Of a DNA stretch of 34,686 bases, positions 15,169 through 22,131 are shown one piece after another. The stretch covers positions 1 to 34,686 of the forward strand of contig JALRKK010000084.1 of the NCBI GenBank assembly GCA_023268935.1, in the 5' to 3' direction. How positions within the stretch are numbered: the first letter of the stretch is position 1; the number at the start of each line of letters is the position of its first letter. The position numbers and the translations under genes are program-made. Under the pieces are notes generated by a model, which was given only the letters and a program-made list of their open reading frames with translations, did no database searches and had not been told where the DNA came from. Origin of the DNA: Glaciecola sp. (GTDB lineage: Bacteria > Pseudomonadota > Gammaproteobacteria > Enterobacterales > Alteromonadaceae).

Positions 15169-16548
15169 ATGAAGTTGGCTATGGCATTTGTGATCCTCAA
15201 TCTTATTTTATTTGCTGTCGTGTGTATGATGTTACGTCATTTAGCAAAGCACGAAGCAAGCTTATCCAAACGCGTATTCACAGCATTAATCATAGGAGCC
15301 TTGGGGGGAGCTTTGATGCAAGCCATCTTTGGCAACGACAGTAAAATAGTCGTCCAAACGCTGGAATGGTCAAATGCGGTTGGCAGTGGTTATGTCGCCC
15401 TCCTCAAAATGATCATCATGCCATTGGTGTTGATTTCAATGCTGGCAGCCGTCGTCGAGATGGACCGAATCAGTTCTTTGGGCAAATACGGTGGCGTGAT
15501 TTTATTTGTCCTGATTGGTACAACGGCGATGGCTGCTTTGGTAGGTATTAGCGTGGCGAATCTGTTTGGATTGTCCGCCGATGGCCTCACCCAAGGGGCG
15601 CGTGAGTTAGCTCGTCTAGATGTGCTCATTGAAAGGCAAGACGCGGTTTCAGAGCTGTCATTGCCTGCAATTTTGGTCAGTTTTATTCCACAAAATATCT
15701 TTGCGGATTTGGCGGGGACGAGAAAAACATCGATCATTGCCGTGGTTATTTTTGGGGTATTATTGGGGATAGCGGGCTTAAAGTTAGTTGCAGAAGATCC
15801 AGAGCAAGGTCTGCGTTTTCGTAGTTTCGTCAAATCTGCTCAGACTTTGATTATGCGCTTGGTCAAAATGGTGATTGAGTTTACGCCTTATGGTGTGTTG
15901 GCATTGATGTTCAAAGTCGGCGCAAGCTCCAGTCTGGCTGATATAGTGGATCTGCTTATGTTTATTGTCGCCTCCTATGTGGCGATTTTGATCATGTTCT
16001 TGGTTCATGGTGGTTTGCTATTGCTTAACGGGATGAACCCCAAGGTGTTTTTTCAAAAAGTATTGCCTGTATTAACTTTTGCGTTTAGTTCCAGAAGTTC
16101 TGCGGCAACTATTCCACTTAATGTTGAGACGCAAGTAAACCAACTCAAAGTGAGGCCCGTCATTGCAAATCTGTCTGCGTCATTGGGCGCGACCATTGGT
16201 CAAAATGGCTGTGCCGGCATTTATCCAGCGATGCTTGCGGTGATGATTGCACCAAGTGTTGGCATTGATCCAAGTCAGCCCATGTTTATTTTAAGCCTAG
16301 TTGGGATCATTATTGTGAGTTCATTTGGCGTAGCCGGAGTGGGCGGTGGGGCAACCTTTGCTGCATTAATAGTATTACCAGCGATGGGCTTGCCGGTGGC
16401 GCTGGCGGCGCTTCTGATATCCATTGAGCCGCTGATTGACATGGCGCGAACGGCGCTTAATGTGAATGGCGCAATGACTGCAGGAGTGATAACACACAAA
16501 CGCACTACTGATTTACAAACGCCTAATGAGCCAATCCAAGAAGCATGA
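15169..16548 (+). CDS. tcyP: L-cystine:cation symporter
   Basis: An inner-membrane symporter of the dicarboxylate/amino acid:cation (DAACS) fold, matching E. coli TcyP (YdjN) through its length. Shared stretches include GNDS-type IFGNDSKIV, GYVALLKMIIMPLVLISML, TAMAALVGISVANLFGL, LPVLTFAFSSRSSAATIPLNVE (the serine-rich re-entrant loop, shown in part as FAFSSRSSAATIPL), GATIGQNGCAGIYPAMLAVM and the MARTALNVNGAMTAG end. An open frame begins at TTG 15115. I chose ATG 15169 (459 residues) because it aligns with the TcyP N-terminus and gives the family's usual length (463). The stop overlaps the pdeM start by four bases. Role: uptake of cystine as a sulfur source. Confidence 0.9.
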   Translation: MKLAMAFVILNLILFAVVCMMLRHLAKHEASLSKRVFTALIIGALGGALMQAIFGNDSKIVVQTLEWSNAVGSGYVALLKMIIMPLVLISMLAAVVEMDRISSLGKYGGVILFVLIGTTAMAALVGISVANLFGLSADGLTQGARELARLDVLIERQDAVSELSLPAILVSFIPQNIFADLAGTRKTSIIAVVIFGVLLGIAGLKLVAEDPEQGLRFRSFVKSAQTLIMRLVKMVIEFTPYGVLALMFKVGASSSLADIVDLLMFIVASYVAILIMFLVHGGLLLLNGMNPKVFFQKVLPVLTFAFSSRSSAATIPLNVETQVNQLKVRPVIANLSASLGATIGQNGCAGIYPAMLAVMIAPSVGIDPSQPMFILSLVGIIIVSSFGVAGVGGGATFAALIVLPAMGLPVALAALLISIEPLIDMARTALNVNGAMTAGVITHKRTTDLQTPNEPIQEA

Positions 16549-17261
16549 CACCAAACCATCTCGAAAGATTAGTAAACGAAAATATCGCCTCCATTTTTCG
16601 TTTTGCGAACAAGATTTGGCTTGCGGATGGTCTTGGCGCGCTGTACTTACCGGAGATCCATTTGTTGGTGGTATCGGATCTGCATTTTGGGAAAGGCAGT
16701 TTTCTCAAACAGCATGGTCATCCGCTGCCTACTTATGACACGATTGCCACCGTTGAGTTGATTGAAAAACTGCTAGAGCGTTATCAACCAATCACAGTGT
16801 TGTGTTTGGGGGATAGTTTTCACGATGTGCGAGTTGGAGAGCGCTTATCCAATGCTGAAGCAATGGCCATTCGCGCCATGATAAAGCAGGTACAACAATG
16901 GATATGGGTGTTGGGTAATCACGATCCAGACATTCCAGCGGGTTTTGCTGGAGACCAAGTCAGCACATGGGAATATGAAGATATTGTGTTTACGCATGAA
17001 CCGGTGACTGATTTAGATCCAGCAAGTTATCAGATCATGGGACATTTTCATCCCAAATTAACCCATTCAATAAAGCGTCAGCAAATGACCGGCAAGTGTT
17101 TTATCGCAAGTATGCACGAGCTCATTATGCCGTCATTAGGCGTTTATACTGGGGGGTTACCAGTAGATGATCCGGTATTTGAGGAGGTTTTTACCACTTC
17201 GGCAAATCAAACAGTATTGTGCTATCAAGAAAAAGCGTTTTTGTTGCACTTAAACAAATAA
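16545..17261 (+). CDS. pdeM: Ligase-associated DNA damage response endonuclease PdeM
   Basis: A 238-residue calcineurin-like metallophosphoesterase, the fourth member of the ligase/exonuclease/Lhr set. The two-metal motifs are complete and in order: SDLHFGKGS (residues about 44-52), LCLGDSFHD, VLGNHDPD, FTHEP and MGHFHPK. An N-terminal strand region (IWLADGLGALYLP) precedes them, as in the family. The ATG overlaps the tcyP stop (ATGA), so its translation is probably coupled to a cystine transporter gene, which is odd for a repair enzyme. The separation from the helicase by tcyP also departs from the usual compact arrangement of this set. Confidence 0.93.
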   Translation: MTPNHLERLVNENIASIFRFANKIWLADGLGALYLPEIHLLVVSDLHFGKGSFLKQHGHPLPTYDTIATVELIEKLLERYQPITVLCLGDSFHDVRVGERLSNAEAMAIRAMIKQVQQWIWVLGNHDPDIPAGFAGDQVSTWEYEDIVFTHEPVTDLDPASYQIMGHFHPKLTHSIKRQQMTGKCFIASMHELIMPSLGVYTGGLPVDDPVFEEVFTTSANQTVLCYQEKAFLLHLNK

Positions 17262-17372
17262 TCACTTCAGTAATCTCTCATTTTTCTCAAATCAATACAA
17301 TTGCGTCAAAGCATGCAGGCATTTAAACAGCTTCAGTATGAGAGGTCTGACACCCAGCGCTTTGAGTATAGG

Positions 17373-17424
17373 CGCCTGTCAGGCGATGTTGGTGCGCTAG
17401 GGTGAAGCTTGACAGTAACCCTAG
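17373..17424. terminator. Paired hairpins between convergent pdeM and aguB
   Basis: CGCCTG-T-CAGGCG (17373-17385) is an odd palindrome. Just after it, CTAGGGT (17397-17403) pairs with ACCCTAG (17418-17424), and the stem can extend by GCG/CGC across a one-base bulge. The right arm covers the aguB stop codon. No T-run follows on either strand, so it may be a Rho-assisted or bidirectional transcription end or a processing hairpin rather than a classical terminator. Confidence 0.4.
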
Positions 17425-18311
17425 TCGCGCCATCTTTTTGTTAGGTCGGCGTAATCATCAATTCTACGGTCACGGAAATACGGCCACCAGCGCTTAACTT
17501 GCTCACTGCGTGCTAGGTCGACTTCAACCAACAAGTTTTCCGGAGTATCGTGAGATGCTTTGGCTAAGATTTCGCCTTGAGGTCCGGCGACAAAACTCAA
17601 TCCCCAAAAATCTATGCCGCTTTGACCATGCGGTGCGGTCTCAAATCCGGTTCGGTTTGCCACTACCACCGGTACATTGTTCGCCACAGCATGGGCACGT
17701 TGGATCGTAAACCACGCATCCTGTTGTCGAGCTTGCTCGTCTGTTGAATCGTTGCGATCCCAACCAATTGCGGTCGGATAGAATAAAATCTGTGCACCAG
17801 CCATCGCCATTAACCGCGCGGCCTCTGGATACCATTGGTCCCAACACACAAGGACTCCAAGTTTACCAATGGAGGTTTCGATTGGGGTGAAGCCTAAATC
17901 ACCTGGAGTAAAATAAAACTTTTCATAAAACCCAGGATCATCTGGGATATGCATTTTGCGATAAATGCCTGCAATGTCAGCACTACAATCGTAAACAACG
18001 GCTGTGTTGTGATAAAGCCCAGTAGCGCGTTTTTCAAACATCGACGTAATCAGTACAATATTCAGTTCAGCGGCTAATGCACCAAAAAATCGATGCCCCT
18101 CGCCTTCAATCGGTTCGGCTAGATCAAATACGTCTACGTCTTCGGTCTGGCAAAAATACATAGTGCTATGCAGCTCTTGGAGCAAGATGCATTGCGCCCC
18201 GTCTTTGGCTAGAGCTCGAATTTGTGCGGCAGATTCCGCCCAGTTTTGCTGTTTATCGTTACCACTTATGGCCTGTTGAACGACGCCGATTTTGACTGTC
18301 TGTGCGCTCAT
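17421..18311 (-). CDS. aguB: N-carbamoylputrescine amidase
   Basis: Hydrolyses N-carbamoylputrescine to putrescine, CO2 and ammonia, the last step of the agmatine route. A 296-residue nitrilase-superfamily enzyme with the Glu-Lys-Cys triad in place: E46 in LLQELHS, K119 in YRKMHIPDDP and C156 in VLVCWDQWYPEAAR. YPTAIGWDRND and NRTGFE also fit the AguB subgroup. It starts 12 bases after the aguA stop with AAGAGA as ribosome site, so aguA and aguB are one operon. The two enzymes act in sequence in the cytoplasm. Confidence 0.94.
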   Translation of the reverse strand: MSAQTVKIGVVQQAISGNDKQQNWAESAAQIRALAKDGAQCILLQELHSTMYFCQTEDVDVFDLAEPIEGEGHRFFGALAAELNIVLITSMFEKRATGLYHNTAVVYDCSADIAGIYRKMHIPDDPGFYEKFYFTPGDLGFTPIETSIGKLGVLVCWDQWYPEAARLMAMAGAQILFYPTAIGWDRNDSTDEQARQQDAWFTIQRAHAVANNVPVVVANRTGFETAPHGQSGIDFWGLSFVAGPQGEILAKASHDTPENLLVEVDLARSEQVKRWWPYFRDRRIDDYADLTKRWRD

Positions 18312-18323
18312 GTTTTTAATCTC

Positions 18324-19346
18324 TTAAACAAATAGGTTGTTGTGTAATACACCTGTCGGCACTTGCATTGAAATACAATGCAAACTGCCATACTGCTCGA
18401 CCAATATCGAGCAATCAATCGGGACAATATCATAGTTTGGATAGGCTTTGGCTAGTTGTGCTCGAGCCAGTTCATCCTCTGGTTGTTGATACATAGGTGC
18501 GAGGACTGCACCATTGAGAATTAAAAAATTCGCATAGGAAGCGGGTAAGCGCTCACCATCTTTGGCACGTACGTCAGGCAGAGGTAAGTCGATAATCTCA
18601 TGCTCGGGAAAATGGTGTTGCAATTCAGCGCCAAGAGCATGCAGTCCACTAAAATGAGGGTCAGTTGGGCGATTTTCACAGCCTTGATAAATAATCCCTA
18701 GATGCGGTGTGAATCGAGCCAAGGTATCAATATGACCATCGGTATCATCCCCAGCCAAATGGCCGTGCTCAAGGATCACCGTGCGACTGGCACCCAGTAC
18801 ATCAGCAAAATATTGCTCATACTGTTCCACACTCATATCACCGTTGCGCTTTGGGTTACTCAAGCAAAACAAGGTACTTAACAAGGTACCATCGGCATCA
18901 ATTTCTAACGCACCGCCTTCCACAACACACTGTTCGCTATACAAAGGGATCTGTAACAAATCCGCAAGGTATTTGATGTTAACTTGATTGTCCTGAGTGG
19001 CGTTGAATTTTTGCCCCCAGCCATTAAATTCAAATTCCAATGCGTGTTTGCGCTTGGGATCCTGCGCATCAGCTAGGGTCAAAAAACCATAATCACGCAC
19101 CCAGGTATCATTGTATTTCGCCACAATGATGTGCACGTCTGCATTGTTTTGGTACAGGGAATTGACTTGTTCTATTTCACTTGGATCGCACAGTAACAAG
19201 ACCTTAGCGTTGCGCTTGATTATCTCAGTAATGATTTGTTGATAGGTTGATTGCGCCCGGTCTAACCATGCCGCCCAATCGGTATCTCGGTGCGGCCAAG
19301 CAAGAATGACTGCTTCTTGTTCGACCCATTCTGGAAGTAATCTCAT
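18324..19346 (-). CDS. aguA: Agmatine deiminase
   Basis: Converts agmatine to N-carbamoylputrescine and ammonia; peptidyl-arginine-deiminase (guanidino-modifying) fold. The 340 residues show LPEWVEQEAVILAWPHRDTDW at the start (in part: AVILAWPHR), NDTWVRDYG (D80, R84-D85), EFNGWGQKF, VVEGGALEIDADGTLL, DDTDGHID with catalytic H205, and GSLHCISMQ with the nucleophile C324. It is somewhat shorter than many homologues (about 360-370). It lies 15 bases downstream of folM on the same strand and 12 bases upstream of aguB. No arginine decarboxylase is in the window, so agmatine must come from elsewhere. Confidence 0.94.
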   Translation of the reverse strand: MRLLPEWVEQEAVILAWPHRDTDWAAWLDRAQSTYQQIITEIIKRNAKVLLLCDPSEIEQVNSLYQNNADVHIIVAKYNDTWVRDYGFLTLADAQDPKRKHALEFEFNGWGQKFNATQDNQVNIKYLADLLQIPLYSEQCVVEGGALEIDADGTLLSTLFCLSNPKRNGDMSVEQYEQYFADVLGASRTVILEHGHLAGDDTDGHIDTLARFTPHLGIIYQGCENRPTDPHFSGLHALGAELQHHFPEHEIIDLPLPDVRAKDGERLPASYANFLILNGAVLAPMYQQPEDELARAQLAKAYPNYDIVPIDCSILVEQYGSLHCISMQVPTGVLHNNLFV

Positions 19347-19361
19347 GTGTTATGCAAACCG

Positions 19362-20069
19362 TTATTTTAAATGTCTACCGCCGTCTAGGTGCATAGTTTG
19401 ACCTGTAACGAAATCACTGGCAAATAAAAAATTCATCGCTTTGACCGCCTCACCGGCACCAGGGCAGATTTCGAGTAAAGATTTTTTGAGAGATCGCGCT
19501 TTGTATTCATCGCTATCGTGTTCGTTAAACATGAGTAATGCCGGTGCAATAGAATTTACTTTTACTTGTGGCGCTAAGGCCTGTGCAAAGGAAAGTGTTA
19601 GATTGTGTAACGCGGCTTTTGAAGCAGAATAGGCGATGTGTTTACTCGACCCTTTCGTTTGCACATAATCCGTCATGTGAATGATATCTGCGCCAGTGGG
19701 ATGCGCTAAAAGCAACTTTTTAAGGCCTAAGTTGAGCTGATAGGGCGCGCTGACATGCACCTGCATCATCTTGTTTAGCAGTGCTGGATAATCATCCGTA
19801 TGTTTTTCGGCATCCCAATCAGAGGCGTTGTGAATGACTGCGCGTAATGACTCACAGGATTGGCTAATGTGCTGGATAAGACCGGTGATGTCAGCGTTAT
19901 TGGCAAAGTCACATTGAACGGTTTCCGCACCGGCTTGACGCAATTCCTCTAAAGCCGGACGTTCACTGCGGTATGTAACAATAACCCGAAAACTTTGTGC
20001 TAACAAATCAAGGGCCATGGCAAGTCCCAGCCGTTGCGCACCGCCAGTAATGAGGATTGTGTCTGTCAT
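19362..20069 (-). CDS. folM: Dihydromonapterin/dihydrofolate reductase FolM
   Basis: A short-chain dehydrogenase that reduces dihydromonapterin to tetrahydromonapterin with NADPH and has weak dihydrofolate reductase activity. It shows ILITGGAQRLGLAMA (nucleotide loop), HNASDW in place of the usual NNAG, and catalytic Y-x3-K in KHIAYSASKAAL. The FolM-specific PALLMFNEHDSDEY and the LDGGRHLK end match E. coli FolM closely. I place the start at ATG 20069 (235 residues): AAAGGAAG lies 5 bases before it, and E. coli FolM is 240 residues. An in-frame ATG at 20120 would add 17 unrelated residues. It is the first gene of a probable folM-aguA-aguB unit and is divergent from folE. Confidence 0.92.
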   Translation of the reverse strand: MTDTILITGGAQRLGLAMALDLLAQSFRVIVTYRSERPALEELRQAGAETVQCDFANNADITGLIQHISQSCESLRAVIHNASDWDAEKHTDDYPALLNKMMQVHVSAPYQLNLGLKKLLLAHPTGADIIHMTDYVQTKGSSKHIAYSASKAALHNLTLSFAQALAPQVKVNSIAPALLMFNEHDSDEYKARSLKKSLLEICPGAGEAVKAMNFLFASDFVTGQTMHLDGGRHLK

Positions 20070-20164
20070 ATCTACTTCCTTTAAATTCATATAATGCGAT
20101 AAATACACGCCATCACTCATGATGCGTTATGTAATGGGTTAGTGTATACTATGCAGGTTGCTTG

Positions 20165-20188
20165 TAATATAGATACGTATCTATATTA
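20165..20188. promoter_or_regulatory. Perfect 24-bp palindrome between folM and folE (candidate operator)
   Basis: The half-site TAATATAGATAC (20165-20176) is followed directly by its exact reverse complement (20177-20188); the centre is TAC|GTA. It sits almost midway between the divergent starts, about 95 bases from the folM ATG and 84 bases from the folE ATG. Its even length, perfect symmetry and position are what a dimeric repressor or activator site shared by both genes would look like. I do not recognise it as the consensus of a named regulator. Confidence 0.6.
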
Positions 20189-20272
20189 ACAAAGGTTATT
20201 TTTAATTTTACTAAACCAAATTAGCGATTTGTTCCGTATATAACGGTACGAATACAAAAATGGAACATTCAA

Positions 20273-20959
20273 ATGTTAGCAAAAGAAGCAGTTGTGGTTC
20301 GTGATGGAGTAGAACTCGCGATAACAAAGGAAGCTGCCCTTGTCAGACAAGCCCTGATTGACGCTGGCCTTGAAACCCCAATGGTTGAGAACGGTTTGTC
20401 AGATGAGCAAAAACGCGCTCAAATTCAACAGCACATGACCCAAATTATGGACGTCCTAGGCTTAGACTTGGACGATGACAGCTTGTGTGATACGCCTAGA
20501 CGTATTGCTAAGATGTATGTAGATGAAATTTTTTCTGGTTTAGATTATCGCAAATTTCCTAAAATCACACAGATCGAAAACAAGATGTCGATCGAGCAAC
20601 CTGTGCAAGTAACCGACATTTCCCTCACCAGCACTTGCGAGCACCATTTTGTGACGATCGATGGCACAGCATCCGTTGCTTACATCCCTAAACAAACCGT
20701 CATTGGGTTGTCCAAAATTAACCGCTTGGTGGCGTTTTTTGCCCAGCGACCGCAAGTTCAAGAACGTTTGACACAACAGGTCATGGTGGCCTTGCAAGCA
20801 CTCACTGGCACACAAGATGTGGCGGTATCAATCAATGCCACGCATTATTGCGTGAAAGCTCGCGGCATCAAAGACAGTAACTCATTCACCAAAACATCAT
20901 CACTGGGAGGCGTATTCTTGTCGGACCCGGCGATGCGTCGAGAGTTCTTTGAAGCGTAA
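20273..20959 (+). CDS. folE: GTP cyclohydrolase I
   Basis: Converts GTP to dihydroneopterin triphosphate, the first step of folate and tetrahydromonapterin synthesis. The 228 residues align with E. coli FolE over nearly all their length: [30 protein letters not shown], zinc ligands C122 and H125 in TSTCEHHF and C193 in [19 protein letters not shown] and [15 protein letters not shown]. The N-terminus carries roughly 12-17 extra residues ([17 protein letters not shown]) before the conserved KEAALV. No later in-frame ATG fits, so the extension is probably real. Blc follows after 9 bases. With folM divergent across a palindrome, the two pterin genes are probably co-regulated. Confidence 0.95.
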   Translation: MLAKEAVVVRDGVELAITKEAALVRQALIDAGLETPMVENGLSDEQKRAQIQQHMTQIMDVLGLDLDDDSLCDTPRRIAKMYVDEIFSGLDYRKFPKITQIENKMSIEQPVQVTDISLTSTCEHHFVTIDGTASVAYIPKQTVIGLSKINRLVAFFAQRPQVQERLTQQVMVALQALTGTQDVAVSINATHYCVKARGIKDSNSFTKTSSLGGVFLSDPAMRREFFEA

Positions 20960-20968
20960 TACCGCTCA

Positions 20969-21487
20969 ATGCAGACGATGCGCTTAATTCCTCTATTATT
21001 ATTTTTATTTCTTTCGGCATGCACCAGTGTGCCGGAAGGCATCACGCCGGTTAAAAGTTTTGATAAATCTCGGTATCTAGGTACTTGGTATGAGATTGCA
21101 CGCCTTGATCATTCATTTGAACGGGGGTTAGAGCAAATCAGTGCAACCTACACATTGCGTGAGGATGGTGGAATTGACGTGCTCAATCGCGGATTCCATG
21201 TTGATGATGGGCGTTGGAATGAAGCTATTGGCAAAGCATATTTTGTTGATTCAGAGGATGTGGGACATCTTAAAGTGTCATTTTTTGGCCCATTTTACGC
21301 AAGCTACGTCATTATGGCACTTGACCCAGATTACCAATGGGCGCTCGTGACAGGGCCCAATCGTGATTATTTTTGGATTTTGTCGCGCACCCCATCTTTA
21401 CCAGAAACTACGCTTAAAATGCTGCTTGAACAGGCTAGGAATAAACGTTTTCCCGTGCAAGATTTGATCTACGTGCAACACGATTGA
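20969..21487 (+). CDS. blc: Outer-membrane lipoprotein lipocalin Blc
   Basis: A 172-residue bacterial lipocalin. The signal peptide ends in the lipobox L15-S-A-C18, so it is lipid-anchored. Residue 19 is Thr, not Asp, which predicts sorting to the outer membrane. The lipocalin core motif GTWYEIARLDHSFERG follows (residues 38-53), then YTLREDGGIDVLNRG, GKAYF, LKVSFFGPFYASYVIMALD and the closing Y.WILSRTP element, which match E. coli Blc. Blc binds fatty acids and lysophospholipids. A second ATG at 20978 would shorten the signal by three residues and is equally possible. The 9-base gap after folE suggests co-transcription. Confidence 0.93.
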   Translation: MQTMRLIPLLLFLFLSACTSVPEGITPVKSFDKSRYLGTWYEIARLDHSFERGLEQISATYTLREDGGIDVLNRGFHVDDGRWNEAIGKAYFVDSEDVGHLKVSFFGPFYASYVIMALDPDYQWALVTGPNRDYFWILSRTPSLPETTLKMLLEQARNKRFPVQDLIYVQHD

Positions 21488-21553
21488 AATACTCTTGGCA
21501 CAAGCAAGGTCTAGGTGTTAGTCTAAATATGAGACTGATAAATAAGGATTTGC

Positions 21554-22063
21554 ATGCTCAAGAGTCACCTGGAAGTCATTGACCAAGCCATCAGTTTGCT
21601 TAACGAACTTGATCACAATAGTTTCACCCAAGTGTTATCCCCCTATTTTAGTGGCTCCATCGGTCAACATTTGCGGCATGTGATCGACCACTATGAGAAT
21701 CTTTTTGAAGGCTTAGCGGAAGGATTTGTGAACTACAATCAACGAAAACGCTTCTGTTCTGTGGAAACGTCACTAGAAGCGTGCAGCCAAGCTTTATATA
21801 ACATTCGGTCCAAAATTAACGCGTTAACCTCCACCCAATTGTCTGAAGCATTGTCTATTTTGACTGAAATTTCTATCTCTGAACAAGACGATGCCTTGGT
21901 TGCATCAAACGTTGAACGAGAGTTAGTATTCGCATCTTCTCATGCTATTCATCATTATGCGTTGATCAAGATTATTCGTCAAATGCAACATGCTACTGTT
22001 CCCGCTGGGTTTGGCTATGCCCCCGCCACGTTAACCTACCTTAGAACGCAAAATGTAGGATAA
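21554..22063 (+). CDS. DinB-like four-helix-bundle protein
   Basis: A 169-residue helical protein of the DinB/YfiT-like metalloenzyme fold. Helix 2 carries IGQHLRHVIDHYENLF (H39, H42, H46) and the last helix carries SSHAIHHYALIKII (H130, H133, H134), the spacing expected for the His-based metal site of this superfamily. Some members are thiol-dependent S-transferases; others have no known activity. This is not DinB the polymerase. AAGGA lies 6 bases before the ATG. An inverted repeat AGTCT/AGACT (21520-21524/21532-21536) sits just upstream. Function unknown. Confidence 0.75.
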   Translation: MLKSHLEVIDQAISLLNELDHNSFTQVLSPYFSGSIGQHLRHVIDHYENLFEGLAEGFVNYNQRKRFCSVETSLEACSQALYNIRSKINALTSTQLSEALSILTEISISEQDDALVASNVERELVFASSHAIHHYALIKIIRQMQHATVPAGFGYAPATLTYLRTQNVG

Positions 22064-22131
22064 GCCTTAATCTGCAGTGAATTCGTTTTCAGCAACATCT
22101 GGGATTAAAGACCTTACTTAACTAACAGAAA

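Noticed and set aside
15390-15833. Minus-strand frame of 147 codons inside tcyP
   Set aside because: Antisense shadow of a membrane protein gene; no domain, and the sense frame is certain.
21495-21536. Promoter or terminator before the DinB-like gene
   Set aside because: TTGGCA is followed at best by TAGTCT with an 18-base spacer, and the AGTCT/AGACT repeat has no T-run; too weak to list alone.
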